NCBI GenBank assembly: GCA_022510485.1 | Contig: JAFLTI010000011.1 | Location: 1-52,698 of the forward strand | Direction of reading: 5' to 3' | Source of the DNA: Lentimicrobiaceae bacterium | Lineage (GTDB): Bacteria > Bacteroidota > Bacteroidia > Bacteroidales > P3 | Length of the DNA: 52,698 nt | Notes under the pieces: generated by a model | Databases searched by the model: none | What the model saw: the letters and a program-made list of their open reading frames with translations, nothing else | What the model was told of the DNA's origin: nothing | Shown here: positions 24,286 to 32,984 of the stretch, piece after piece | Position numbering within the stretch: the first letter of the stretch is position 1 | Layout of the letters: every line of letters begins with the position of its first letter | Translations under genes and position numbers: made by a program

Positions 24286-26925
24286 TTAGTAGTAATTGTC
24301 GATATAAGACTTGCTCTTTTGGGCTTTGAGGCTTTGGAAGATACCGCTCTTTACGCGGATATGGAAGTTCCATTCGGTACGGTAGCCGAAAGGAACCCAG
24401 TAAAAGCCCATTTCCCAACAGTGCAGGTCGCGGCTGAAACTGATGGTGGTAATCGTGAATTTCTTAGCCTGCACATCGAATCCGGTGCCGAAATTTATAT
24501 CGAATTTGTCGGTAATCTTTACATTGCCCGATAGCGTAATGGTTTGAACCACGTCGTGGCTCAGTTTGCCGTTTCTTAAATCGGGCGTTACGATATAGTT
24601 GAGGTTATATCCTATATTGAGGTTCCATGGGGCTTTGTAGTCGATGGGTTGCAGAAAAATATCGGTGGGATCGTACAAATCGGAGGCATAGTAAGGCGTT
24701 TGCGGCTTTTCTCGGGTCTGTCCGTTTTCTTTGGGCTTTGCCTTGGGATTGAGGTTCCACGCCAACGAAACGGCAAGGTCGGTACGGGAGAACCGCAAGC
24801 CCTTGTAGCGGTTGTTGACCCAAAAGAATTCGTTGTACCGGTGTCCGTCTTTGTCGGCTTTATAAAAGTCGAAAGATGCCCCCAAATTCACGTTCAGTCG
24901 CTGAAAAAGCACGGTACGCGCACTGATGCTGACAGGTGCCCAGCGCAAGGAGTCTGCCGCCATATTGTAAGAGGTGCTTACGGTAAGGTTGTCGATAAGC
25001 TTGATTTTTTTCTCGCCGCTTATCGTGTCCTTTTTGCTGCGTACCTTCATATCAAAAGTGTTTTTGAGCGATATGTTTACGCTTCCCACCATACCGGAGG
25101 GAGCCCCTCCGTAAATATTGTTGGCGTATTTGGAATAGAGATGCTCCACACCGTTGGGGTCCGTATAGGTGGCGTAGGCTCCCCAGAAAGGCTTGCTGAA
25201 ATCGGGCCGGTAGGTAAATCCGATGCTGGGTGTCATTACATGGCGAAACGCCTTTATCCAGCCTTTCCTAAACTTGAAGATACCGTAAACATTAAACGAA
25301 AGGTTGGTGTTGTAGCTGAATTGGCGCGTGGTCTTGAACCCCTTGTTCTTTATATCCATCAATTGCGTCTGTTCGGGGTCGTACTGTTTAACCGTATTGT
25401 TGAGATACCAAAGTTCGGAGTAGTCGAAAGAATTGGTCCAGTTCATATACTTAAACACCTTTACCGTGCTTGCCAAACGGGCGTTTTGTTTAATGCCGTT
25501 GTTCATATCGTCTAAGGTCTGACGGCTCCAAAAATTGGTGTCGGTTGTACGGATGTTGTTTTGCGCCAGCAAGTTATAGTTAAAGCTGATGGTTTCGTAC
25601 CAACGGCGCTTGCCCACAGCCTTGCGGCGGCGGAAAGGGTAGAGCTGGTCTACCGAAAGGCTTACCGTAGGCAGGGTAATGTTCAAAGCGCGGGTGTAGG
25701 TGTTGTAGTCGGCGCCGCCGTTGAGGGCAAGGTGGAGTTTACGCGCAAAGTCGAGCGAATAGGATATGTTGGAGGTGGTGGAACTGGTCAGGTAGTCGCT
25801 CAGATTGCCCGAATACTTGCTGTAAGAACTGTTGGTAAAGTTTACGTTGGCAGAAAAACGGCTGTTGGGGCGGGCTTTGGAATCCTGCGAATGAGACCAT
25901 TGTATCTTAAAACCGTTCTGATGGGCGCGGTGGGGCAATCCCCTTTCGTCTTGATAAATCCACGAATATCCGAAATTGAGCGCGCCGCTGAATTTGTAAC
26001 GGACCGCATAGCGGAAATCGGCGCGAATTTCCCAATTGCCGCCGGTATAGGCATCGGCTTCCGCCTTGAGGTCAAAATAATCGTTGATATTGAGGTAGGC
26101 GCCAAAACCCTTAAAGAAGAAGCCGGCGCGCCGGGTCTGTCCGAAACTTGGAAAAAGGATGCCTGAACGGTATTTTTTTTGATTGGGAATCGCAGCAAAG
26201 GGCAGAATCAAGGGTGTAGGCACGTTTTCGATAAACATCATGGCAGAACCCAATACGATTACCTTTTGCGGCACCACTTTTGCCTTGAATGCCCGCAGAT
26301 CGTAGTGAGGCGTTTCTAAATCGCAGGAAGTAAAACGTGCGTTCTTGATAAAGGAAACGTCGTTTTCGTATTTCTTTACCACATTGCCATGCACATAGAT
26401 ATCCTCCTGCAAGGTCATTACATCCCGGATAATCCCTTTTTTGGTGTGGAAATTGTATTTTATCTCCTTGGCATCAAAGCTGTTCTTGCTGTCTTCAAAA
26501 TGCGGCACGCCTATTTCTATCCCTGCGCTGTCTAAAGTGGGGCGCGCCAATACCTCAGAAGCCGGCAGGTTTACCTCCATATAATCCGATTCCAAATGAA
26601 AACCGCTGTATTTAACCGTCGCCTCAGAAAACAGATGCGCCACCCGGGTCTTCATATCTACATACACCGAATCGGTAGCCGTATAATCTAAAACATCTTC
26701 TATGGTGGAACTCTGCCACAGCAAACTGGTGCTGTCCGGCAAGGAAAGGGTAGTGTCGGGCAAAATTTCGGCAGAATCCCGCGCTATGTAAGAGGTATCG
26801 GCTGTAGCCGAGCTTACCACCGGTGCGGGCGGTTCGTCAGCGAACAACTTGGACAGGCACAAAAAGGCGAAGCCCCAAAGCATTATCCATGCCCGAAATT
26901 TTGCGTATTTTTGCCTTTTGTGCAT
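24286..26925 (-). CDS. lptD: LptD-like outer-membrane LPS assembly protein
   Basis: The protein has 879 aa from the ATG at 26925 (M-H-K-R-Q-K), or 865 aa from the inner ATG at 26883, which gives a compact signal peptide. A longer frame to 27300 overlaps the amidase gene and is rejected. Residues about 85-200 form an LptA/OstA-like domain (V-A-H-L-F-S-E-A-T-V-K-Y), followed by T-S-C-D-L-E-T-P-H-Y, a motif I associate with LptD, then a long beta-barrel of alternating aromatic strands. LptD inserts LPS into the outer leaflet. It is divergent from the amidase gene, with EamA downstream. Confidence 0.85.
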   Translation of the reverse strand: MHKRQKYAKFRAWIMLWGFAFLCLSKLFADEPPAPVVSSATADTSYIARDSAEILPDTTLSLPDSTSLLWQSSTIEDVLDYTATDSVYVDMKTRVAHLFSEATVKYSGFHLESDYMEVNLPASEVLARPTLDSAGIEIGVPHFEDSKNSFDAKEIKYNFHTKKGIIRDVMTLQEDIYVHGNVVKKYENDVSFIKNARFTSCDLETPHYDLRAFKAKVVPQKVIVLGSAMMFIENVPTPLILPFAAIPNQKKYRSGILFPSFGQTRRAGFFFKGFGAYLNINDYFDLKAEADAYTGGNWEIRADFRYAVRYKFSGALNFGYSWIYQDERGLPHRAHQNGFKIQWSHSQDSKARPNSRFSANVNFTNSSYSKYSGNLSDYLTSSTTSNISYSLDFARKLHLALNGGADYNTYTRALNITLPTVSLSVDQLYPFRRRKAVGKRRWYETISFNYNLLAQNNIRTTDTNFWSRQTLDDMNNGIKQNARLASTVKVFKYMNWTNSFDYSELWYLNNTVKQYDPEQTQLMDIKNKGFKTTRQFSYNTNLSFNVYGIFKFRKGWIKAFRHVMTPSIGFTYRPDFSKPFWGAYATYTDPNGVEHLYSKYANNIYGGAPSGMVGSVNISLKNTFDMKVRSKKDTISGEKKIKLIDNLTVSTSYNMAADSLRWAPVSISARTVLFQRLNVNLGASFDFYKADKDGHRYNEFFWVNNRYKGLRFSRTDLAVSLAWNLNPKAKPKENGQTREKPQTPYYASDLYDPTDIFLQPIDYKAPWNLNIGYNLNYIVTPDLRNGKLSHDVVQTITLSGNVKITDKFDINFGTGFDVQAKKFTITTISFSRDLHCWEMGFYWVPFGYRTEWNFHIRVKSGIFQSLKAQKSKSYIDNYY

Positions 26926-26931
26926 AAGGGA

Positions 26932-26939
26932 CAAAATTA
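26932..26939 (-). promoter_or_regulatory. -7 element immediately upstream of lptD
   Basis: Minus-strand TAATTTTG matches TAnnTTTG with its last base only 7 nt from the first lptD ATG (26925). This would give an almost leaderless transcript, or a roughly 40-nt leader if the inner ATG at 26883 is used. Confidence 0.45.
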
Positions 26940-26976
26940 CGTAAATCCCCAAACTTAATAAAACGATAGTCCGTTG

Positions 26977-28296
26977 ATGAACTGCTGGAAAATATTGTGC
27001 GGCGTTTTGTTGTTCGCTTTCGGGGCGGTAATGCCCACAGAGGCGCAAGTGGTGTCTGAAAAAGTGGATGTGCTGGTAATAGACCCCGGACATGGTGGTA
27101 AGGACCCCGGCTGCGTAGGCAAGAAAGCGCGCGAAAAAGATGTGGTGCTTGCCGTCGCCCTCAAGTTCGGCAAGATGGTTAAGGAAACCTTTCCCGATGT
27201 AAAGGTGGTCTATACCCGTAGCGACGACCGCTTTATCGAATTGTGGAAACGCGGTCAGATAGCCAACGACCACCATGCCGACCTGTTTATTTCCATTCAC
27301 TGTAACGCCGCCAAGTCTTCAACGGCAAGAGGTATGGAAACTTGGTTGCGCGGCGCGCAGAAAGACGAAGCGAACTTGGCGGAAGTGCAGCGGGAAAATG
27401 CCGTTATAGCCCAAGAACAGAACCACGAAAAGAACTATAGCCAAAGTTGGATGGATATGGTAACCGCTACCATACATCAGGATGCCGGTTTTGAAAACAG
27501 CGTGTATTTTGCGCAAGAACTGCAAGGGCTTTATAAAAAGAATATTTCCGCTTCGCCCGACCGGGGTATCAAACAAGGGCCTTTCTATGTGCTGTGGAAG
27601 TCTGCCCGCCCCTCTATCCTTACCGAATTAGGCTTTTTGAGCAATCCCGAAGAAGAAAAATTCCTGCTTTCCGAGGAGGGGCAGAACACGGTGGCACGCT
27701 GTATGCTGAATGCCTTTTCCAAATACAAACAACGTATAGACAGGCGTTCCGAGGCTCAATCGAATACTGTAGCAGAGAAAGCCAAAGCCCCCGAACCAGC
27801 CCCGGTAAAAGAAGCTCCGGCAACGCCCGTAGTGGAAAGCCAGCAACCTTCCATAAACGTTCAAAAGCCAGCCGACACAACCCAAGAAGAAATCCGCTCC
27901 GAGAGCGCGGCTCCCGAACAGACAGCCCAAACCAAGGCAGAGCCAAAAGCTGAACCGCAAGCCGAAGCCAAAGTAGAACAATCCGCGCCCGCTGCCGATA
28001 CGGCGGCAGCCAAACCGCAGTCTACGATAGAATTTAGGGTACAGCTGGCGGCATCAAGCAACGATTTGGAGCTGAAACCCTATAATTTTAACGGTCTTAC
28101 GGAGCTGAGCAAGTATTACGATGCCGAGCAATCGCTCTACAAATACTATTATTCAAGTGCCCCCACCATAGAGGGAATCCGTCAGGCGGTGCAGCAGGCA
28201 AAAGATGCCGGCTATTCCACGGCTTTTGTGGCGGCTTTTGAAAACGGTCGCCCCGTAAGTTTGCAGGAAGCGATTGACAAACAAAAAACAAACTGA
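26977..28296 (+). CDS. N-acetylmuramoyl-L-alanine amidase with C-terminal SPOR-like domain
   Basis: The protein has 439 aa from ATG 26977 (a TTG lies just before it). A signal peptide ends near T-E-A-Q (24). The Amidase_3 domain (about 30-255) has zinc ligands H39 in D-P-G-H-G-G, E53 and H108 in S-I-H-C-N-A, and catalytic E217 in L-T-E-L-G-F-L. A linker rich in A, P, E, K and Q (about 258-350) leads to a C-terminal region (about 351-439) resembling a SPOR peptidoglycan-binding domain. It cleaves the amide bond between MurNAc and the stem peptide, likely in daughter-cell separation. The mlaD-like gene starts 2 nt later. Confidence 0.92.
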   Translation: MNCWKILCGVLLFAFGAVMPTEAQVVSEKVDVLVIDPGHGGKDPGCVGKKAREKDVVLAVALKFGKMVKETFPDVKVVYTRSDDRFIELWKRGQIANDHHADLFISIHCNAAKSSTARGMETWLRGAQKDEANLAEVQRENAVIAQEQNHEKNYSQSWMDMVTATIHQDAGFENSVYFAQELQGLYKKNISASPDRGIKQGPFYVLWKSARPSILTELGFLSNPEEEKFLLSEEGQNTVARCMLNAFSKYKQRIDRRSEAQSNTVAEKAKAPEPAPVKEAPATPVVESQQPSINVQKPADTTQEEIRSESAAPEQTAQTKAEPKAEPQAEAKVEQSAPAADTAAAKPQSTIEFRVQLAASSNDLELKPYNFNGLTELSKYYDAEQSLYKYYYSSAPTIEGIRQAVQQAKDAGYSTAFVAAFENGRPVSLQEAIDKQKTN

Positions 28297-28298
28297 AA

Positions 28299-29288
28299 AT
28301 GAATACGACCAAAAATACCCGCTTTACAAGAGAATGGAAAATCGGCATGGTTGCCGTTGCCATTATCGCCCTGTTTGTATGGGTGTGCTTTTTTTTGGCA
28401 GGACGGAATATCCTTTCGTCGGAACGCACCTATTATGCTGTTTTTGACAATTCAGGCGGTATCAATGTATCTGTTCCTGTGGTTATAAACGGTAAGAAAA
28501 TAGGGCGGGTAAGTTCGATAGAATTTGTTTCGGATACCGACCACCGTGTCAAGATAGGTTTAGGCATCAAGAAGAAATACAAGATTAACAAAGGTTCGGT
28601 GGCATCTACGGAGTCTTTGGGCTTGATGAACGGTACGGGGGTGGTGATTTATTTAGGCAATGAAGCGGAAATGCTTCCTCCCGGATCTTTCTTGGAGGGG
28701 CAACAGAAACCCGATCTTTTGGGGCAATTGGAACCTATGAAAGAAACTATCGGGAGCTTTCTCAGTTCGCTGGACAGCATTGCAGGCAAGCTCAACGCAG
28801 TATTGGACAAAAAAACGGTAGGCGATTTGGGAGAGAGTATAGCAGCCCTGCACGCAACCCTTGAGAATGCAAAGAATATGGTTGATGCAGCCCGTGCGAT
28901 GTTAGAAAAGAACCGTCCGCGCATAGATAACGCACTTGCCAACATAGAAAGTTTCAGCACAACGCTCAAAGACAAGAAAGACGATATTGCTAACGTAATC
29001 ACCAATATTTCCGCCATCAGCGATACTTTGTCGTCGGCAGAAATCGGAGCGGCAGTGCGCTCGCTCAAAGAATCCCTGCATCAAGCCGAAACGATTTTGG
29101 CTAAGGTAAGCCAAGGGCAGGGCAGCGTAGGGCAGTTGCTTACCAACGACACGCTTTACGACAATCTCGAAAAATCCTCTAAGCAACTGAACCTTCTCTT
29201 GCAGGATTTGCGTATCAATCCGGAACGCTACGTACATGTTTCCGTATTCGGGCGTAAGGAAAAGAAAAAAGACAAACCCACAGAATAA
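28299..29288 (+). CDS. MlaD/MCE-domain lipid-transport protein
   Basis: The protein has 329 aa. A short cytoplasmic N-terminus and one transmembrane helix (about 16-35) are followed by the MCE domain (about 41-118) with Y-Y-A-V-F-D-N-S-G-G-I, V-V-I-N-G-K-K-I-G-R-V and L-G-L-M-N-G-T-G-V-V-I. A long helical region (about 130-310) rich in S, L, D and K follows, with a G-Q-G-S-V-G-Q-L-L-T-N-D motif typical of Bacteroidota MlaD proteins. MCE proteins carry phospholipids between membranes with an ABC transporter (MlaE/MlaF), which is not in this window. It lies 2 nt after the amidase. Confidence 0.9.
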   Translation: MNTTKNTRFTREWKIGMVAVAIIALFVWVCFFLAGRNILSSERTYYAVFDNSGGINVSVPVVINGKKIGRVSSIEFVSDTDHRVKIGLGIKKKYKINKGSVASTESLGLMNGTGVVIYLGNEAEMLPPGSFLEGQQKPDLLGQLEPMKETIGSFLSSLDSIAGKLNAVLDKKTVGDLGESIAALHATLENAKNMVDAARAMLEKNRPRIDNALANIESFSTTLKDKKDDIANVITNISAISDTLSSAEIGAAVRSLKESLHQAETILAKVSQGQGSVGQLLTNDTLYDNLEKSSKQLNLLLQDLRINPERYVHVSVFGRKEKKKDKPTE

Positions 29289-29306
29289 GAAAAACATCAT
29301 AAACCG

Positions 29307-31304
29307 ATGAATATAGCAGAATTTCAAGCGGCGATACGGGAAGGGATTCCCGTATCGCTGCCCCAACCGAGAGCCTACGATAAAACGGTGAGCCACGCTC
29401 CCAAGCGTAAGGACATTTTGAGCAAGGAAGAAAAGAAATTGGCAATCCGTAACGCGCTGCGTTATTTCCCTGCCAAACACCATGCCGTGTTGGCGCCCGA
29501 ATTTGCCAAAGAACTGGAAACCTACGGACGTATTTATATGTACCGTTTCCGTCCCGAATACGAGATGTATGCCCGTTCTATCGAAGACTATCCCGCCAAG
29601 AGCCGTCAGGCGGCGGCGATTATGCTGATGATTCAGAACAACCTCGATCCGGCGGTGGCACAGCATCCCCACGAACTGATAACCTACGGCGGCAACGGCG
29701 CGGTGTTCCAGAACTGGGCGCAGTACCGCTTGGCAATGAAATACCTTTCGGAAATGACCGACGAACAGACCTTGGTTATGTATTCGGGTCATCCGATGGG
29801 GCTGTATCCCTCGCATAAAGACGCTCCCCGCGTGGTGGTTACCAACGGTATGATGATACCCAACCACAGCAAGCCCGACGATTGGGAACGCTACAATGCC
29901 TTGGGAGTTACCCAATACGGTCAGATGACTGCCGGTTCGTATATGTACATAGGACCTCAAGGTATTGTGCACGGCACCACCATTACGGTTTTGAACGCTA
30001 CGCGCCGTATCGGCAGGAACGCGGCGGGAACGCTGTTCGTTACTTGCGGTCTGGGCGGTATGAGCGGTGCTCAGCCTAAGGCTGGAAATATTGCCGGCGT
30101 TGTTTCGGTAACGGCGGAAATCAACCCCTTGGCAGCCCGCAAACGTTACGACCAAGGCTGGGTAGACGAGATACACGAAGACCTTGATGAACTCTTTGCC
30201 TGTGTAAAGAAGGCCCGCGAAGAAAAGGTGGCGCGTTCTTTCGCTTATCTGGGCAATGCGGTGGATATGTGGGAATATATCGTAAAGCACGATATACAGG
30301 TGGATTTGGGTTCAGACCAAAGCTCGCTGCACAATCCTTTTGCCGGCGGCTATTATCCGGTAGGGCTTACGCTCGAAGAAAGCAACCGCATGATGAGCGA
30401 AGAACCCGAAAAGTTCAAGGAACAGGTATACGCTTCTTTGCGCCGTCAGGTGGCGGCTATCAACGCTTTGGCGGCAAAGGGAATGTATTTCTTCGACTAC
30501 GGCAACGCCTTCTTGCTCGAAAGCAGCCATGCGGGAGCCGATATAATGAATCCCGACGGCACTTTCAAATATCCTTCTTACGTGCAAGACATTATGGGAC
30601 CGATGTGCTTCGACTACGGTTTCGGTCCTTTCCGCTGGGTATGTGCTTCGGGCAAGCCGGAAGATTTGGATGTTACCGACCGGCTGGCAATGGAAGTGTT
30701 GGAAAATCTCGCCAAGGAATCGCCCGAAGAAATCCGTCAGCAGATGCACGACAATATTACTTGGATCAAGGGTGCCAAAGCCAATAAATTGGTGGTGGGT
30801 TCACAAGCCCGCATCCTTTATGCGGATGCCGAAGGCCGCACGCGGATTGCGGCGGCGTTTAACGAAGCTATCAAGTCGGGTCGTCTGTCGGCTCCGGTAG
30901 TGTTGGGGCGCGACCACCACGATGTATCGGGAACGGACTCTCCCTATCGCGAAACCTCCAATATCTACGATGGTTCGGCTTTCTGCGCCGATATGGCGGT
31001 TCAGAACGTTATAGGCGACTCTTTCCGCGGTGCCACATGGGTAAGTATCCACAACGGCGGCGGTGTAGGTTGGGGCGAAGTGATGAACGGCGGTTTCGGA
31101 ATGGTGTTGGACGGTAGTGCCGATGCCGACCGTCGTCTGCGCAGTATGCTCTTTTGGGATGTAAACAACGGTATTTCCCGCCGTTCTTGGGCACGCAACG
31201 AAGGGGCGATGTTCGCCATCCAACGCGCTATGCAAGCCTGCCCCGAATTAAAGGTTACTATGCCCAACTTGGTAGACGATACGGTGATTGACGGGGTGTT
31301 GTAA
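29307..31304 (+). CDS. hutU: urocanate hydratase (urocanase)
   Basis: The protein has 665 aa, the long form; the Pseudomonas-type enzyme is about 555 aa. Urocanase uses tightly bound NAD+ to hydrate urocanate to imidazolonepropionate in histidine degradation. Motifs seen: Y-G-G-N-G-A-V-F-Q-N-W-A-Q-Y, M-Y-S-G-H-P-M-G-L-Y-P-S, C-G-L-G-G-M-S-G-A-Q (dinucleotide loop) and Y-G-F-G-P-F-R-W-V-C-A-S-G (active-site region). No hutH, hutI or hutG is present in the window. It starts 18 nt after mlaD and is followed by a strong bidirectional terminator. Confidence 0.95.
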   Translation: MNIAEFQAAIREGIPVSLPQPRAYDKTVSHAPKRKDILSKEEKKLAIRNALRYFPAKHHAVLAPEFAKELETYGRIYMYRFRPEYEMYARSIEDYPAKSRQAAAIMLMIQNNLDPAVAQHPHELITYGGNGAVFQNWAQYRLAMKYLSEMTDEQTLVMYSGHPMGLYPSHKDAPRVVVTNGMMIPNHSKPDDWERYNALGVTQYGQMTAGSYMYIGPQGIVHGTTITVLNATRRIGRNAAGTLFVTCGLGGMSGAQPKAGNIAGVVSVTAEINPLAARKRYDQGWVDEIHEDLDELFACVKKAREEKVARSFAYLGNAVDMWEYIVKHDIQVDLGSDQSSLHNPFAGGYYPVGLTLEESNRMMSEEPEKFKEQVYASLRRQVAAINALAAKGMYFFDYGNAFLLESSHAGADIMNPDGTFKYPSYVQDIMGPMCFDYGFGPFRWVCASGKPEDLDVTDRLAMEVLENLAKESPEEIRQQMHDNITWIKGAKANKLVVGSQARILYADAEGRTRIAAAFNEAIKSGRLSAPVVLGRDHHDVSGTDSPYRETSNIYDGSAFCADMAVQNVIGDSFRGATWVSIHNGGGVGWGEVMNGGFGMVLDGSADADRRLRSMLFWDVNNGISRRSWARNEGAMFAIQRAMQACPELKVTMPNLVDDTVIDGVL

Positions 31305-31330
31305 ACTTATATCGTTTGTAGACTGATTAA

Positions 31331-31366
31331 CAAAAGAGGCTATCGGATTACCGGTAGCCTCTTTTG
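31331..31366. terminator. bidirectional terminator between hutU and the OMP gene
   Basis: A 16-bp stem (31331-31346 with 31351-31366, one T-G wobble) around ATTA, beginning CAAAAGAGGCTA and ending TAGCCTCTTTTG, has A-tract and T-tract on its two sides. It can stop transcripts from both strands. Confidence 0.9.
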
Positions 31367-31393
31367 TTAAAACCGCTTGCTGTTGAATCTATG

Positions 31394-31945
31394 TTAAAAA
31401 TAATACTTGAATCCGATAGAGGATTTTAATCCAAGTTGGAAAGAAAGACCGCTTCCGTTCATATCCAAATCGGGAAATGAAAAGAACTCGTAACCTATCC
31501 CTAAAACATTGAACGAAATACCAATGTTTGGTTTCGGTTTGAACTCAAAGCCGACAATGGATAGGGATAAACCAAGACCATAACCATCAAGATATTTACT
31601 GCCTGCGTATTCGAATCCAATAAAGATTTCGGGTGTATAATAGAAGTTGTCGGATAGTCTGACATAATATGCAAGACTGGGACCGATTGCAGCGGTATGG
31701 GTAACAGTCTCATTATACGATAAAAAATAGCCTGCTTGCAAGCCGAGTTTGAGTTTATCAGCAACAAAATATCCGAATTCAGGAGAAAGTCCCAAATCTA
31801 CGGTAGTGGCAGAACCCCCATCCAAAATAAGCGTTGAGGTTGCGAGGTGTAAACTACCTCCGACGTATTTATCGCCTTTCTGTTGTGCAAAACTATAGGT
31901 TAAAGTGGCAATAAAAAACATTGAACAAATAAGTAACTTTTTCAT
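31394..31945 (-). CDS. small outer-membrane beta-barrel protein
   Basis: The protein has 183 aa. A signal peptide (M-K-K-L-L-I-C ... S-F-A-Q, about 21) is followed by alternating hydrophobic strands with G and aromatic residues (Y-V-G-G-S-L-H-L, F-G-Y-F-V, L-G-L-Q-A-G-Y-F-L-S-Y) and an F at the C-terminus (G-F-K-Y-Y-F), as expected for an OmpX/OmpW-size barrel of about eight strands. No function can be assigned. It is a single gene with its own promoter (31992-31999), sharing the downstream terminator with hutU. Confidence 0.8.
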   Translation of the reverse strand: MKKLLICSMFFIATLTYSFAQQKGDKYVGGSLHLATSTLILDGGSATTVDLGLSPEFGYFVADKLKLGLQAGYFLSYNETVTHTAAIGPSLAYYVRLSDNFYYTPEIFIGFEYAGSKYLDGYGLGLSLSIVGFEFKPKPNIGISFNVLGIGYEFFSFPDLDMNGSGLSFQLGLKSSIGFKYYF

Positions 31946-31991
31946 TGTATTTTGGTTAAATGAATTATTTTATTATCAATATGATTTAATA

Positions 31992-31999
31992 CAAAAATA
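31992..31999 (-). promoter_or_regulatory. -7 promoter element of the OMP gene
   Basis: Minus-strand TATTTTTG matches TAnnTTTG, 46 nt before the ATG at 31945. The region is very A+T-rich, so a chance match is possible. Apart from this and the tatD element, the 184-nt gap shows nothing else. Confidence 0.45.
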
Positions 32000-32102
32000 T
32001 AGAATTTAAGTTCCAAATTTTGTTACCGCCGTAAAATTTACCGCTATAACAAAATTACATATTGTTTCAAAATATGCAAATATGCCATACGGATAATCTT
32101 CT

Positions 32103-32110
32103 TAAATTTG
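32103..32110 (+). promoter_or_regulatory. -7 promoter element of tatD
   Basis: TAAATTTG matches TAnnTTTG, 19 nt before the tatD ATG. No TTTG is at the normal upstream spacing. Confidence 0.5.
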
Positions 32111-32129
32111 TAATGCAAACCCTAATTCA

Positions 32130-32924
32130 ATGAACTGGATAGACACCCACACACATACATACGACCCGGAGGAAGGGCAGGAATCCGCTGCCGAATTGGT
32201 TAAGAAAGCCTTGGATGCAGGAGTCTTTAAGCAGATAATGGGCGGCGTGGATTTACATTCAGTAGAACCCATTATGGAATTGTGCCGAGCCTTTCCCGAT
32301 ACGGTTTACCCCACCATAGGGCTTCATCCAACCGAAGTTCGCGCCGACTATATCCCGGTGCTGGATATACTATATAAAAACCTTGCCGATGCCGGGCAAA
32401 AAGAAAACAAAGACCCACATTATGTGGCGGTAGGCGAAATAGGCATAGACCTCTACCACGACAAAACCTTTTTCAAAGAACAGCAAGACGCCTTCCGCAC
32501 CCAGTTGCGCTGGGCAAAAGAACTGCACCTGCCGGTGGTGCTCCATGTAAGGAACGCCTTTGAAGAAGCATGGCATATACTCAAAGACGAACAAGACGGA
32601 ACGCTCAAGGGCGTTTTTCATTGCTACAGCGGCAGCGTGGAACAATCTGAACGTGTGCTCGACTTAGGTTTTCTTTTCGGTATAGGCGGTGTGCTTACCT
32701 TTAAGAATGCCGGATTGCCCGAAGTGGTAAAGAATGTGCCGCTTTCGTCTATTGTGCTGGAAACCGATGCCCCTTGGCTCTCGCCGGATCCATACCGGGG
32801 TAGACCCAACGACAGTTCCACCATTCCGATTATAGGGCATAAACTGGCTCAGATTCTCGGCATCACACCTCAGCAAGCCGCCCTTGCCACCACCGCCAAC
32901 GCTTGCAAGTTGTTTGGAATATAG
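32130..32924 (+). CDS. tatD: TatD-family metal-dependent hydrolase
   Basis: The protein has 264 aa. The TIM-barrel metal ligands are visible: D-T-H-T-H near the N-terminus, V-A-V-G-E-I-G-I-D (Glu ligand), L-P-V-V-L-H-V-R, F-H-C-Y-S-G and L-E-T-D-A-P-W-L. TatD proteins are Mg2+-dependent 3'-5' DNases in several bacteria, with proposed roles in DNA repair and D-amino-acyl-tRNA quality control. trpS begins 60 nt downstream. Confidence 0.92.
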   Translation: MNWIDTHTHTYDPEEGQESAAELVKKALDAGVFKQIMGGVDLHSVEPIMELCRAFPDTVYPTIGLHPTEVRADYIPVLDILYKNLADAGQKENKDPHYVAVGEIGIDLYHDKTFFKEQQDAFRTQLRWAKELHLPVVLHVRNAFEEAWHILKDEQDGTLKGVFHCYSGSVEQSERVLDLGFLFGIGGVLTFKNAGLPEVVKNVPLSSIVLETDAPWLSPDPYRGRPNDSSTIPIIGHKLAQILGITPQQAALATTANACKLFGI

Positions 32925-32949
32925 GTTTGCGCCAGAGCGTAAAATAATG

Positions 32950-32957
32950 TATTTTCG
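32950..32957 (+). promoter_or_regulatory. possible -7 element of trpS-hflX
   Basis: TATTTTCG fits TAnnTTTG at seven of eight positions, 27 nt before the trpS ATG. Support is weak. Confidence 0.3.
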
Positions 32958-32984
32958 TAGCCTTAAAAACAGAGGAAAAGCAGT

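Noticed and set aside
26926-27300. N-terminal extension of lptD
   Set aside because: It overlaps the divergent amidase gene and would bury the lptD signal peptide in mid-chain.
27730-28030. Tandem repeat or frameshift in the amidase gene
   Set aside because: The A/P/E/K-rich stretch keeps frame and joins two recognisable domains; it is an ordinary low-complexity linker.
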